Shown in pieces: positions 57,241-63,826 of a DNA stretch of 64,000 nt (positions are counted from its first letter, which is position 1; every line of letters starts with the position of its first letter). A program made the position numbers and the translations under genes. Source of the DNA: Polaromonas jejuensis NBRC 106434 (lineage in GTDB: Bacteria > Pseudomonadota > Gammaproteobacteria > Burkholderiales > Burkholderiaceae_C). The notes beneath the pieces are model-generated. The model had not been told where the DNA came from. It was given only the letters and a program-made list of their open reading frames with translations, and did no database searches. The DNA lies in the NCBI RefSeq assembly GCF_001598235.1, contig NZ_BCYO01000017.1, forward strand, positions 32,876-96,875. Reading direction: 5' to 3'.

Positions 57241-57900
57241 TCAAGCTTGCGGTGCAGGATGTACGACTCGCGCCCTTCTGATCGGAGATTGGCTAGACTC
57301 GTCAGAACCTGCTACGGGGTCTAGCACTGGGTTTGGGTGCGAAGACCGCAGCCCGGAAAAGTAGTGGCCGAGGGAGCATCCCTCGTGTCCCTCACGGTGT
57401 TCAGCGTGCGCTCGCGGAACTCCCTTCGGTCCTGCAACATGCAAGCGCACAGCACCGTGGCATTCGATGCAACGTGTCAGTGCACTCGGCCGAGCCAATG
57501 CTGAAGCCACGGATACTCTTCTCCAGCCGCTTCGGCCCCACACCTCACAGTAGTCGTTCGTGTGCGGCGTTACGCGAGCGCTCTGATGGACCTCGAACTC
57601 GCCTGAGCCCGCGCCGAGCCCCTCGAGACTTGCCCGATGCTTAGCCACCCCCAGGATGTACGATGAGTGATAGGTGATTTGGCGATATGTCGCAGGCGAC
57701 CAGTCTCCAGTCTTGGCTAGGAGGTCCAAGACCTTCGCGGTCCGCTCCGGGCTCGCAGCCCGCGGCTTACCCGAAGCAGGGACGAATTGAAGCTTGGGAC
57801 CATCCACTGACACCGTGAACGGCTTTCCTCTGCCCTCAGTTTGCAGCACCTGGCCGCCCAACCGCTTGCAGTACTCGCGAAACTCTTCGAACGTGACCAA
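57241..57900 (-). CDS. Cassette-encoded protein with zinc-ribbon-like C-terminus
   Basis: A 219-residue protein of unknown function. The start is TTG 57900, fixed by an AGGAGG four bases upstream and only about 15 nt from the attC box A. The N-terminal part (VTFEEFREYCKRLGGQV, FVPASGKPR, YHSSYILGVAKH) is compact. The later C-x2-C...H-x3-H-x4-C pattern (CIECHGAVRLHV, HAEHREGHEGC) looks like a zinc ribbon. The last 30 residues overlap, in another frame, the upstream open part of the HNH gene, so a frameshifted single gene is possible. Confidence 0.55.
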   Translation of the reverse strand: MVTFEEFREYCKRLGGQVLQTEGRGKPFTVSVDGPKLQFVPASGKPRAASPERTAKVLDLLAKTGDWSPATYRQITYHSSYILGVAKHRASLEGLGAGSGEFEVHQSARVTPHTNDYCEVWGRSGWRRVSVASALARPSALTRCIECHGAVRLHVAGPKGVPRAHAEHREGHEGCSLGHYFSGLRSSHPNPVLDPVAGSDESSQSPIRRARVVHPAPQA

Positions 57901-57914
57901 TTCGCCTCCTGCTG

Positions 57915-57982
57915 GCTAACGTTTGACATGAGAGGCCTGACCCGGCTTGCCGGGGCAGGTCCTCTCGATGGAAGGGTTATAC
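57915..57982 (-). other. attC site A
   Basis: On the minus strand it runs from GTATAAC, containing the TAA stop of the 229-residue gene, to GTTAGC. The centre is a long imperfect stem: GAGAGG, CCTG and CCCGGC pair with GCCGGG, CAGG and CCTCTC, leaving unpaired bases on one side as in integron attC folds. It is 68 nt long and the best-formed hairpin of the set. Confidence 0.8.
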
Positions 57983-58666
57983 GGCGTCATCCCAGCCCCA
58001 CTTCACGACGAGAGAAGGATCGACATCGGTTTCAAGAAGAGTTTGAGTTCGCAGCATGTCTACTTCCACCGCCGTGCTCTCAACTTCAGCCCCAAAGAAG
58101 CTGTGGGCCTCTTCAACGATCGAACCGACGTAGTTTAGAGATTGGACGCACAGGCCCAGCACTTCCGATTCGCCGAGCTCCTCTACCACCCAGGTTCTGT
58201 GCACTCCGAATTGCTCCCAAGGCTGCGAGTGCTCTTCATCGAGAAAAAAGCCAACCCTTTCCTTCAATCGCTCTATGACCCATCTTGATGGAGCGAAGAG
58301 GGGCACAGGGTGCTGCATTCCGAGTTTGAAGCGACGGCGGCGAAACACACCGGACCAAGCCGTACTTCGTGCCTTCAATGAGCTCTGCTTCACAACGACG
58401 TTTCGCGCTTGGACGAATCGTCGTAGCAGATCGCTCTGCCTCATTTCAGCTTGCTTGCCCGCATACCAGGATTCAAAGTTTTCCGGCTTACTCGGCTCGC
58501 TCTGCAACATAAACGTGATGTTCCGAAGCGCCTGAATAAAAGCATTCAGGTTGAACTGAAATTCTTCGGGGTCATGGTAGTGCTCGGCGCACTTCCGGAG
58601 GAAGTAGGTCGCCTCCTTGAACTTCTGATGCGTGTCAGGAACTGGGCAATCGCCTCGGTCGTTCAT
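57977..58666 (-). CDS. Cassette-encoded protein of unknown function
   Basis: A 229-residue soluble protein. The N-terminal 100 residues are helical (FLRKCAEHYHDPEEFQFNL, SDLLRRFVQARNVVVKQ), with a HEPN-like flavour that I cannot confirm. The C-terminal part is acidic and mixed. It starts about 19 bases after attC B and its TAA stop is part of attC A, so gene and attC form a textbook cassette. No function is assigned. Confidence 0.65.
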   Translation of the reverse strand: MNDRGDCPVPDTHQKFKEATYFLRKCAEHYHDPEEFQFNLNAFIQALRNITFMLQSEPSKPENFESWYAGKQAEMRQSDLLRRFVQARNVVVKQSSLKARSTAWSGVFRRRRFKLGMQHPVPLFAPSRWVIERLKERVGFFLDEEHSQPWEQFGVHRTWVVEELGESEVLGLCVQSLNYVGSIVEEAHSFFGAEVESTAVEVDMLRTQTLLETDVDPSLVVKWGWDDAV

Positions 58667-58684
58667 GCCAGCGGTCCCTAAGCC

Positions 58685-58744
58685 GTATAACGTCGGAAAT
58701 GAGCGGACGCCGTAGGCGATCCGTCCTCCATTGACTTGTTAAAC
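58685..58744 (-). other. attC site B
   Basis: On the minus strand GTTTAAC opens and GTTATAC closes a 60-nt site with a GGACG...CGCC-TAC-GGCG...TCC stem. The inner sequence CGCCTACGGCGTCC is the kind of conserved apical stem seen in many attC sites. It follows the membrane-protein cassette. Confidence 0.8.
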
Positions 58745-58765
58745 CTGCAGGTCTGAACATCGACG

Positions 58766-59062
58766 TTAGTTTCCATTTACGCCTTTCTTGACGCGCTGTT
58801 TATGAGTCACCAAGAGGAAAAGCAGGTACACCAACGGCCCGGCAGCTAACGCAGACCACGCAACCTCGCTCTGAATATGCCCATAGGCGGCGGCAGAACC
58901 CCAATATACGCAGGCGGGGATCAAAGTGGCAACGAGCCACCAAGTACGCATGCGGCCCACGCGACGAGGTGACTTTAGAACCAAAAGAGAAGGCCCTAAA
59001 GTTGCCGCGATCACGATAACTAAGTCAATGAATATTCCGACGAGCGCGCCAAGCGGATTCAT
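58766..59062 (-). CDS. Cassette-encoded small membrane protein
   Basis: A 98-residue protein with about three hydrophobic segments (ALVGIFIDLVIVIAATLGPSL, WLVATLIPACVYWGSAAAYG, LAAGPLVYLLFLLV) and a basic C-terminus. It starts three bases from the closing box of attC C. An upstream in-frame Met would run back through attC C and the neighbouring gene, so it was rejected. The stop lies about 20 nt before attC B. No family recognised. Confidence 0.6.
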   Translation of the reverse strand: MNPLGALVGIFIDLVIVIAATLGPSLLVLKSPRRVGRMRTWWLVATLIPACVYWGSAAAYGHIQSEVAWSALAAGPLVYLLFLLVTHKQRVKKGVNGN

Positions 59063-59065
59063 GCG

Positions 59066-59122
59066 GTTTAACGTGAAAGTTAGCCGACGCCGCAGGCGAT
59101 CGGCCTTGACTGGTGAGTTAGC
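59066..59122 (-). other. attC site C
   Basis: On the minus strand CGCTAAC (holding the stop of the helix-hairpin-helix gene) and GTTAAAC bound a 57-nt site with GCCGATCGCCTGCGGCGTCGGC as its stem, nearly the same core as site B. Confidence 0.82.
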
Positions 59123-59447
59123 GACACGTTTCGCCATTGACTCTGAGCCCTCGCTCAGACATTTGCGCCAAACCAAACCCCGTCGGCGACCGCGTAATGC
59201 CCAGGCGCCTAGAAAAATCATCGCAACCAGAAAATGCGCGAAGGTCTCTTTCCTTCATGATTTTTGCAGCGGTTGCAGGACCAATGCCTGGCACGTAATA
59301 CAAGCTTTCAGCGGTGTCGATGTTTGCCTCCACCACTAGCTGTGATTGAGACTGCTTCTTTTCATCTGGTGCGGCATATCCAATGAGCACAGCAGCCGTC
59401 ACGCAAGCAGACACTACCGAAAAACGACCATCTATGAGGAGGTTCAT
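59118..59447 (-). CDS. Cassette-encoded exported helix-hairpin-helix protein
   Basis: A 109-residue protein with an N-terminal signal or anchor (VVSACVTAAVLIGYAA) and a helix-hairpin-helix motif, LYYVPGIGPATAAKIMKER, in the middle. This is the layout of ComEA-like DNA-binding proteins, though the second half of the usual paired motif is shorter (FSGCDDFSRRLGI). It begins just after attC D, and its TAA stop is inside attC C. It could bind DNA outside the inner membrane; that is inference. Confidence 0.68.
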   Translation of the reverse strand: MNLLIDGRFSVVSACVTAAVLIGYAAPDEKKQSQSQLVVEANIDTAESLYYVPGIGPATAAKIMKERDLRAFSGCDDFSRRLGITRSPTGFGLAQMSERGLRVNGETCR

Positions 59448-59459
59448 GACTTCTATCTC

Positions 59460-59515
59460 GCTAACGTTGAAGTTGTGGGGCGGCGTAGCCGTCCAACACG
59501 AACGGCCAGTTAGCG
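59460..59515 (-). other. attC site D
   Basis: On the minus strand CGCTAAC (holding the stop of the LprI-like gene) and GTTAGCG bound a site of about 56 nt with a GGCCG...GGACGGC-TAC-GCCGCCCC stem. Its position between stop and next start is exactly as in sites A and C. Confidence 0.8.
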
Positions 59516-59965
59516 GTCATTGAGATAGTCGCGTTGCAACAAGCGCAGCTGTGCATTGCGCAATTTGTAGTGGTCAACAACACACGCATCTCCAGTAGGT
59601 CCAAGGTCAGTTCCTTGACCGAAGACGTCGCCAATAATCTCACAATCGGCCCGGACGAACTTCTCCCAATTGGCTTGCGCCACTGTCAGTCCTTTTGCCG
59701 CAGAGCGATAGTCGGTGAGATCGCGCCCAGACCCTGAAAGAGATTTTCCGATTTGACCAAGGATTGTTCGTTGTTCACGCTTGAGCTGGCGTATTAGCTC
59801 GCCTTGACATTCACCGCGTTCTAGGATGCCGCCGTTCTGCCTCTTGATGCAATCCAAAACCCGAGGATCCCATTCGCTTGTGGAGTGCACCCGTGCAGTA
59901 ACTTCATCGGCTGCAGCGAAGCAGCTTGCAACGGTCAAAAAGAGGGCAATCGCGATTCTGAGCAT
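59510..59965 (-). CDS. Cassette-encoded LprI-like exported protein
   Basis: A 151-residue protein with a signal peptide (MLRIAIALFLTVASCFAAA) and an LprI/DUF1311-type region at about 35-145: paired Cys, LVVAQ-like GLTVAQANWEKFVRADC, and CVVDHYKLRNAQL. Members of this family include periplasmic lysozyme inhibitors, but many are uncharacterised. It starts four bases from a GTTAGC box and ends inside attC D. Confidence 0.72.
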   Translation of the reverse strand: MLRIAIALFLTVASCFAAADEVTARVHSTSEWDPRVLDCIKRQNGGILERGECQGELIRQLKREQRTILGQIGKSLSGSGRDLTDYRSAAKGLTVAQANWEKFVRADCEIIGDVFGQGTDLGPTGDACVVDHYKLRNAQLRLLQRDYLNDR

Positions 59966-59969
59966 GAGC

Positions 59970-60007
59970 GCTAACGTGATTTAAACCGCAACGTGCTGCG
60001 GTATAAC
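59970..60007 (-). other. Half-site upstream of the first cassette (attI-like or damaged attC)
   Basis: On the minus strand two boxes in the same orientation, GTTATAC and GTTAGC, lie about 24 bases apart around CCGCA-GCACGT-TGCGG. There is a closing box but no matching RYYYAAC opener. Its place just before the outermost cassette start suits either a decayed attC or a remnant of an attI site. Confidence 0.4.
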
Positions 60008-60532
60008 GTGGCGACTTCAACTACAAAAACTGGCATTTAGGCTTGTCCCGCTTGAATAGTTTGCTCCATTAAAAAAAATGGCGACAAACCCGGTAACTTG
60101 TAAGAAATGGCTCGTTCCACATTGGCAGCGATTCTCGACCAAACGTTGTGGTTTGACTATCCCCCATGTGGTGGAGAGTGCCGAAAGAACGCTGTCGCTG
60201 CAGTTCCATTGTTCGACGCCCAACTCTCAGTGACCGCAGAGGATCTACTGTTGACCTGTCGATAATTTCCTCAAAGCAGTCATCACCAACTTCACTGGTC
60301 AGGCACCGCCGGAATGGTGGGTAGCCCTTGACCTCTCCATAGGGGGTTTTGCAGTAGCGCACCTCAGTGCGCCCGCACCCATGCAGGCCATTTTCCGATA
60401 TTCAGGCTATAGGGCACAGCGCGCCCGCTCGGGCAACTGGCCTGGCAGGCGAGTTGGTTGAAAAGCCGGGGCGCGACTTTTTGCAGAACCAGCAGACTTG
60501 TTCATTGACGCAGCATGTTGGGGCTGTTTTGC
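60008..60532. other. Region without a supported gene
   Basis: About 525 bases between the array and the SemiSWEET-like gene. A minus-strand frame of 97 codons (60069-60362) and a short plus-strand frame exist, but neither resembles a family I know, and no integrase-like sequence is seen. This is where an integron integrase would be expected if the array were complete. Confidence 0.45.
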
Positions 60533-60817
60533 CTAGCTGTGCTGTGCGGGTGTACCGGCGCTACGGCCATAAATCAATTTCATCCCCAGAATCGCCAGCG
60601 CCAGCACCAGCGTAATCGCGTTGGCAATCACCACGGGCCAGGCGCCCAGCATCAAACCGTAAGCCAGCCACAGGGCAATACCCGCAGTGAACACGCTGTA
60701 CATGCCCAGCGAAACGCCGCTGACGTCGCGGGTCTTGAAGCTGAGCCAGACCTGCGGCACAAAGCTGACGGTGGTCAGGCACGCGGCCAGCGAGCCGATG
60801 AAGTCGGTCGGGCTCAT
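60533..60817 (-). CDS. SemiSWEET-like sugar transporter
   Basis: A 94-residue, three-helix protein with the PQ motif (VSFVPQVWLSFKT) and SGVSLGMYSVFTAGIALWLAYG, as in bacterial SemiSWEETs that dimerise to move sugars. Its ATG overlaps the dacB stop (ATGA on the minus strand), so it is translated with dacB, which might hint at a cell-wall sugar substrate. Confidence 0.87.
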   Translation of the reverse strand: MSPTDFIGSLAACLTTVSFVPQVWLSFKTRDVSGVSLGMYSVFTAGIALWLAYGLMLGAWPVVIANAITLVLALAILGMKLIYGRSAGTPAQHS

Positions 60818-62316
60818 CGGCCACCCTCCTTCACGGCCCAGTCCACCAGCGCGTCCAGCGCCGGCCGTGCCGCCGGCGCATTCGGGTGGTTGATGATGGC
60901 CACCACCACCAGGCGCCTGCCGCTGGGCGTGTGCACATAGCCGGCCAGCGCGGTGGCGTCGCGCAGGGTGCCGGTTTTCAGATGCGCCCAGCCCTGCGAG
61001 ACACGGGACCTGTTGCGCTTGAGCGTGCCGTCCACGCCGATGATGGGCAGGGAGGCCATCAGCTCGGGCATGGCGCCTGAGACGTAGGCGGTTTGCAGCA
61101 GGCGGGCCAGCCCCTGCGGCGACACGCGCTCCAGCCGCGACAGGCCCGAGCCGTTGTCCAGCAGCGGCAGGTCCTGCTCGCCAAGGCGCGCCTGCCACCA
61201 GCTGCGTACCAGCTCGCGCGAGGCTTCGTTGCTGGCCGGGCCCGCCTGTTGGCCAGCTGCCAGGCTCAGCGTCAGAAACAGCTGCTGCGCCATCACGTTG
61301 TTGCTGAACTTGTTGATGTCGCGGATCACCTCGGTCAGCGTGGGCGAGACCATTTCAAAGGCCGGCTTCTGGCCCGGTGGGGCGGCGCCCTCGCGCACTT
61401 GTCCGTCCAGCCGGCCGCCCATTTCCTGCCACATTCCGGCAACGGCGCGCTCGGCGTAGCGGCCGGGGTCGGGGTAGGCCACGGTCCAGGTTTTCTCGCC
61501 GCAGGCCATGGGGTAGCTGCCGTTAAAGGCCACGCGCAAGGGGTCGCTGAAATCTGCCTTCAGCAGCGCCCGGTAATCCCAGCACTCGGCCGGCGCGGCG
61601 CCGCTGTTCGGCTGGCCGGTCAGCGGCACCGTGCCAGGCAGCTGCACGCCGGCCAGGGGCGGCTCAACGCTCACCGTGGCGCTGCCGCTGGCCGGATTGG
61701 GCGTGAAGGTCATCACCAGCGTCTTGTAGTTGATCAGCAGCGCGTCGGGGCCGACGTTGTAGGGCCGCAGCGGTTCGCCATCAAAGTCGGCGGGGTTCTG
61801 CATGCTGACCGCAAAGGCGCTGCGGTCCAGCAGGATGTCGCCGGTGATGGTCTTGATGCCCAGCCCCTGCACCCGGCGCAGCAGCAGCCAGAGCCGCTCC
61901 ATCACCAGCTTGGGGTCGCCCTTGCCCTGAATGATGAGGTTGCCGGCCAGCACGCCGTTGGCGATGGGGCCATCGACATACACCGGCGTGTTCCAGGTGA
62001 AGGAGGGGCCCAGCAGCTCCAGCCCGGCATAGGTGGTCACCAGCTTCATGACCGAGGCCGGGTTCATGGCGGCGTTGGCGCGCCAGCTCAGCAAGGGCGC
62101 CGATTTGCCGTTCAGCGCCGGTGCGGCATCCACCACCACGGCGGCCAGCGCCTCGCGCGGTACCTTGGCGCGTGCCAGCAGCGCGTCCACCTCGGGCGGC
62201 AGGCCTTGGGCGGTGCCGGGAGGACTGGCGAGCAGGCTGCCAAGCCCCAGAAAGCCGGCCAGCAGGCCGGCGGCCAGGCCTTTCTTGAAGCGCGCGCGGG
62301 ATGGGATGAAAAGCAT
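60814..62316 (-). CDS. dacB: D-Ala-D-Ala carboxypeptidase/endopeptidase (PBP4 family, S13)
   Basis: A 500-residue periplasmic penicillin-binding protein. It has a signal peptide (GLAAGLLAGFLGLGSLLA), the active-site S-x-x-K in NPASVMKLVTTYAG, SNN in FSNNVMAQQ and KTG in HLKTGTLRDATALAGYV. The frame extends further upstream, but MLFIPSRARFKKG starts a proper signal peptide. It trims or cleaves peptidoglycan cross-links. The last 21 codons have a diverged copy at 56.7 kb. Confidence 0.93.
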   Translation of the reverse strand: MLFIPSRARFKKGLAAGLLAGFLGLGSLLASPPGTAQGLPPEVDALLARAKVPREALAAVVVDAAPALNGKSAPLLSWRANAAMNPASVMKLVTTYAGLELLGPSFTWNTPVYVDGPIANGVLAGNLIIQGKGDPKLVMERLWLLLRRVQGLGIKTITGDILLDRSAFAVSMQNPADFDGEPLRPYNVGPDALLINYKTLVMTFTPNPASGSATVSVEPPLAGVQLPGTVPLTGQPNSGAAPAECWDYRALLKADFSDPLRVAFNGSYPMACGEKTWTVAYPDPGRYAERAVAGMWQEMGGRLDGQVREGAAPPGQKPAFEMVSPTLTEVIRDINKFSNNVMAQQLFLTLSLAAGQQAGPASNEASRELVRSWWQARLGEQDLPLLDNGSGLSRLERVSPQGLARLLQTAYVSGAMPELMASLPIIGVDGTLKRNRSRVSQGWAHLKTGTLRDATALAGYVHTPSGRRLVVVAIINHPNAPAARPALDALVDWAVKEGGR

Positions 62317-62439
62317 GCGGCAATTATCCGTTGCCCCGCCCCGCCAACGCGCAGGCCGGATAATCAGGGCATGTGTTTGCGGCCCGCCGCTGGCGCGCCA
62401 GACTGGCGCCAGCCCGGTGGGCCCGGGCGCCGTGATCCG

Positions 62440-62500
62440 GCTGCTCTGTTTTTGATAGCTATTTGCGCCCACTCTGACGGGGCTGGCGCCCTATTTGATG
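62440..62500 (+). repeat. Dispersed palindrome-headed repeat at the tsaB start
   Basis: TTTTTGATAGCTATTTGCGC is followed by GGGGCTGGCGCCC and TATTTGATG. The final ATG of the copy is the tsaB start codon, so the element forms the whole leader of that gene. Confidence 0.75.
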
Positions 62501-63280
62501 CCTGAACTTCGAAAATTCCTCGCCTTTGACACCAGTACCGACCACCTGTCGGTGGCCGTGACCGACGGCCTGCGCGTCTGGCAGCATAGCGGCCCGGGCG
62601 GTGCGCAGGCCTCGACCACGCTGATTCCGGCGGTGCTGGCGCTGCTGGCCGAGGCGGGGCTGAGCCTGGGCGCGCTCGACGCGATTGCCTTTGGCCGCGG
62701 CCCCGGGTCGTTTACCGGCCTGCGCACGGCCTGCGCCGTGGCCCAGGGCCTGGCCTTTGGCGCCAACCATGGCGCCGGCATCCCGGTGCTGCCCATAGAC
62801 ACCCTGATGGCGCTGGCGGAAGAGGCGCGCTTCCAGCGGGCGGCAGTCACTGGCTTTACTCACAACACCCCGTTCCGGGTCACGGCGCTGCTCGATGCGC
62901 GCATGGACGAAATGTATATGCAGAGCTATGAATTCAATAGCGGAGTGTGGACATCGCTTCACGACTGCGAGCTGATTCGGCCGGAAAACCTGGTGCCGGA
63001 TCCGGCGGCCCAACTGCTTGCCGGCAATGTGTTTGGTGTCTATGCCGAGCGCCTGCCGGCCGGCCTGGCATCGTTGGCACAGGCCCAAGCCCTGCCGACC
63101 GCGACGGCCCTGCTGCGGCTGGCCCCGGCCCTGGCCGCTGCCGGGCAGTGCGTGGACGCAGCCCTGGCCCTGCCGCTCTATGTTCGCGATAAAGTAGCCC
63201 TTACCACCGAAGAGCGCGCCCGGGTCAAGGCCCAGGCGGCGCTCGCGGCCCCTGTCGATCAAGCCTTCATTTCCCGTTAA
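62498..63280 (+). CDS. tsaB: tRNA t6A modification protein TsaB
   Basis: A 260-residue ASKHA-fold partner of TsaD. Conserved stretches are LAFDTSTDHLSVAV and IAFGRGPGSFTGLRTACAVAQGLAFG. The ATG was chosen over TTG one codon earlier. It is followed 45 bp later by rimI and then a uracil-DNA glycosylase gene, a common betaproteobacterial order. Confidence 0.93.
   Translation: MPELRKFLAFDTSTDHLSVAVTDGLRVWQHSGPGGAQASTTLIPAVLALLAEAGLSLGALDAIAFGRGPGSFTGLRTACAVAQGLAFGANHGAGIPVLPIDTLMALAEEARFQRAAVTGFTHNTPFRVTALLDARMDEMYMQSYEFNSGVWTSLHDCELIRPENLVPDPAAQLLAGNVFGVYAERLPAGLASLAQAQALPTATALLRLAPALAAAGQCVDAALALPLYVRDKVALTTEERARVKAQAALAAPVDQAFISR
62925..62941. repeat. Dispersed repeat, possible head-only copy in tsaB
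   Basis: GCTATGAATTCAATAGC is a 17-base near-perfect palindrome of the family's head type. No clear tail is seen in either direction, so membership is uncertain. Confidence 0.35.
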
Positions 63281-63325
63281 ATGCCGTTAAACGCCGCCAA
63301 GCGCCGCTGAACACCCCAGTCCTTC

Positions 63326-63805
63326 ATGACCGCCGTCCTGAAACCCCTCGAAGCCCAGTTCGAAGCCATGACGCCCGCCTGGCTGGCGGCGGTGGTGCAG
63401 GTCGAGCAAAGCGCTTACGAGCAGCCCTGGACGCAGGGCAATTTCAGCGACTCGCTCAAGGCCGGCTACCAGGCGCAGCTGCTCACGGCGGGCGCCGCGC
63501 CCAACGCCGAGCTGCTGGGCTATTTTGTCGCCATGAAGGGCGTGGACGAGGTGCACCTGCTCAACATCACCGTGGCGCCGGCGCACCAGCGCCAGGGCTG
63601 GGCCCATGTCATGCTGGATGCGCTGGTGATCTGGGCGCGCGGCCAGGGCGCCGGGTGGCTGTGGCTGGAAGTGCGCGTGGGCAATGCGCGCGCCCAGGCC
63701 ATTTACGAACGCTACGGTTTTCGCCATGTCGGCACGCGCCGCAATTACTACCCGACCTCCACGTCAAAGCGTGAAGATGCCATCGTCATGAGCCTGGCCC
63801 TGTGA
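63326..63805 (+). CDS. rimI: Ribosomal-protein-S18-alanine N-acetyltransferase RimI
   Basis: A 159-residue GNAT acetyltransferase with the acetyl-CoA loop in VAPAHQRQGWAHVMLDALV and the ARAQAIYERYGFRHVGTRRNYY C-terminal signature of RimI. It acetylates the N-terminus of ribosomal protein S18. Confidence 0.92.
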   Translation: MTAVLKPLEAQFEAMTPAWLAAVVQVEQSAYEQPWTQGNFSDSLKAGYQAQLLTAGAAPNAELLGYFVAMKGVDEVHLLNITVAPAHQRQGWAHVMLDALVIWARGQGAGWLWLEVRVGNARAQAIYERYGFRHVGTRRNYYPTSTSKREDAIVMSLAL

Positions 63806-63826
63806 GTTAGCTATGAGTGTCCTGCC

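Noticed and set aside
60069..60362. Minus-strand frame of 97 codons between the array and the SemiSWEET-like gene
   Set aside because: No ribosome-binding site of note, no signature, no attC site after it. Kept only as part of an uncharacterised region.
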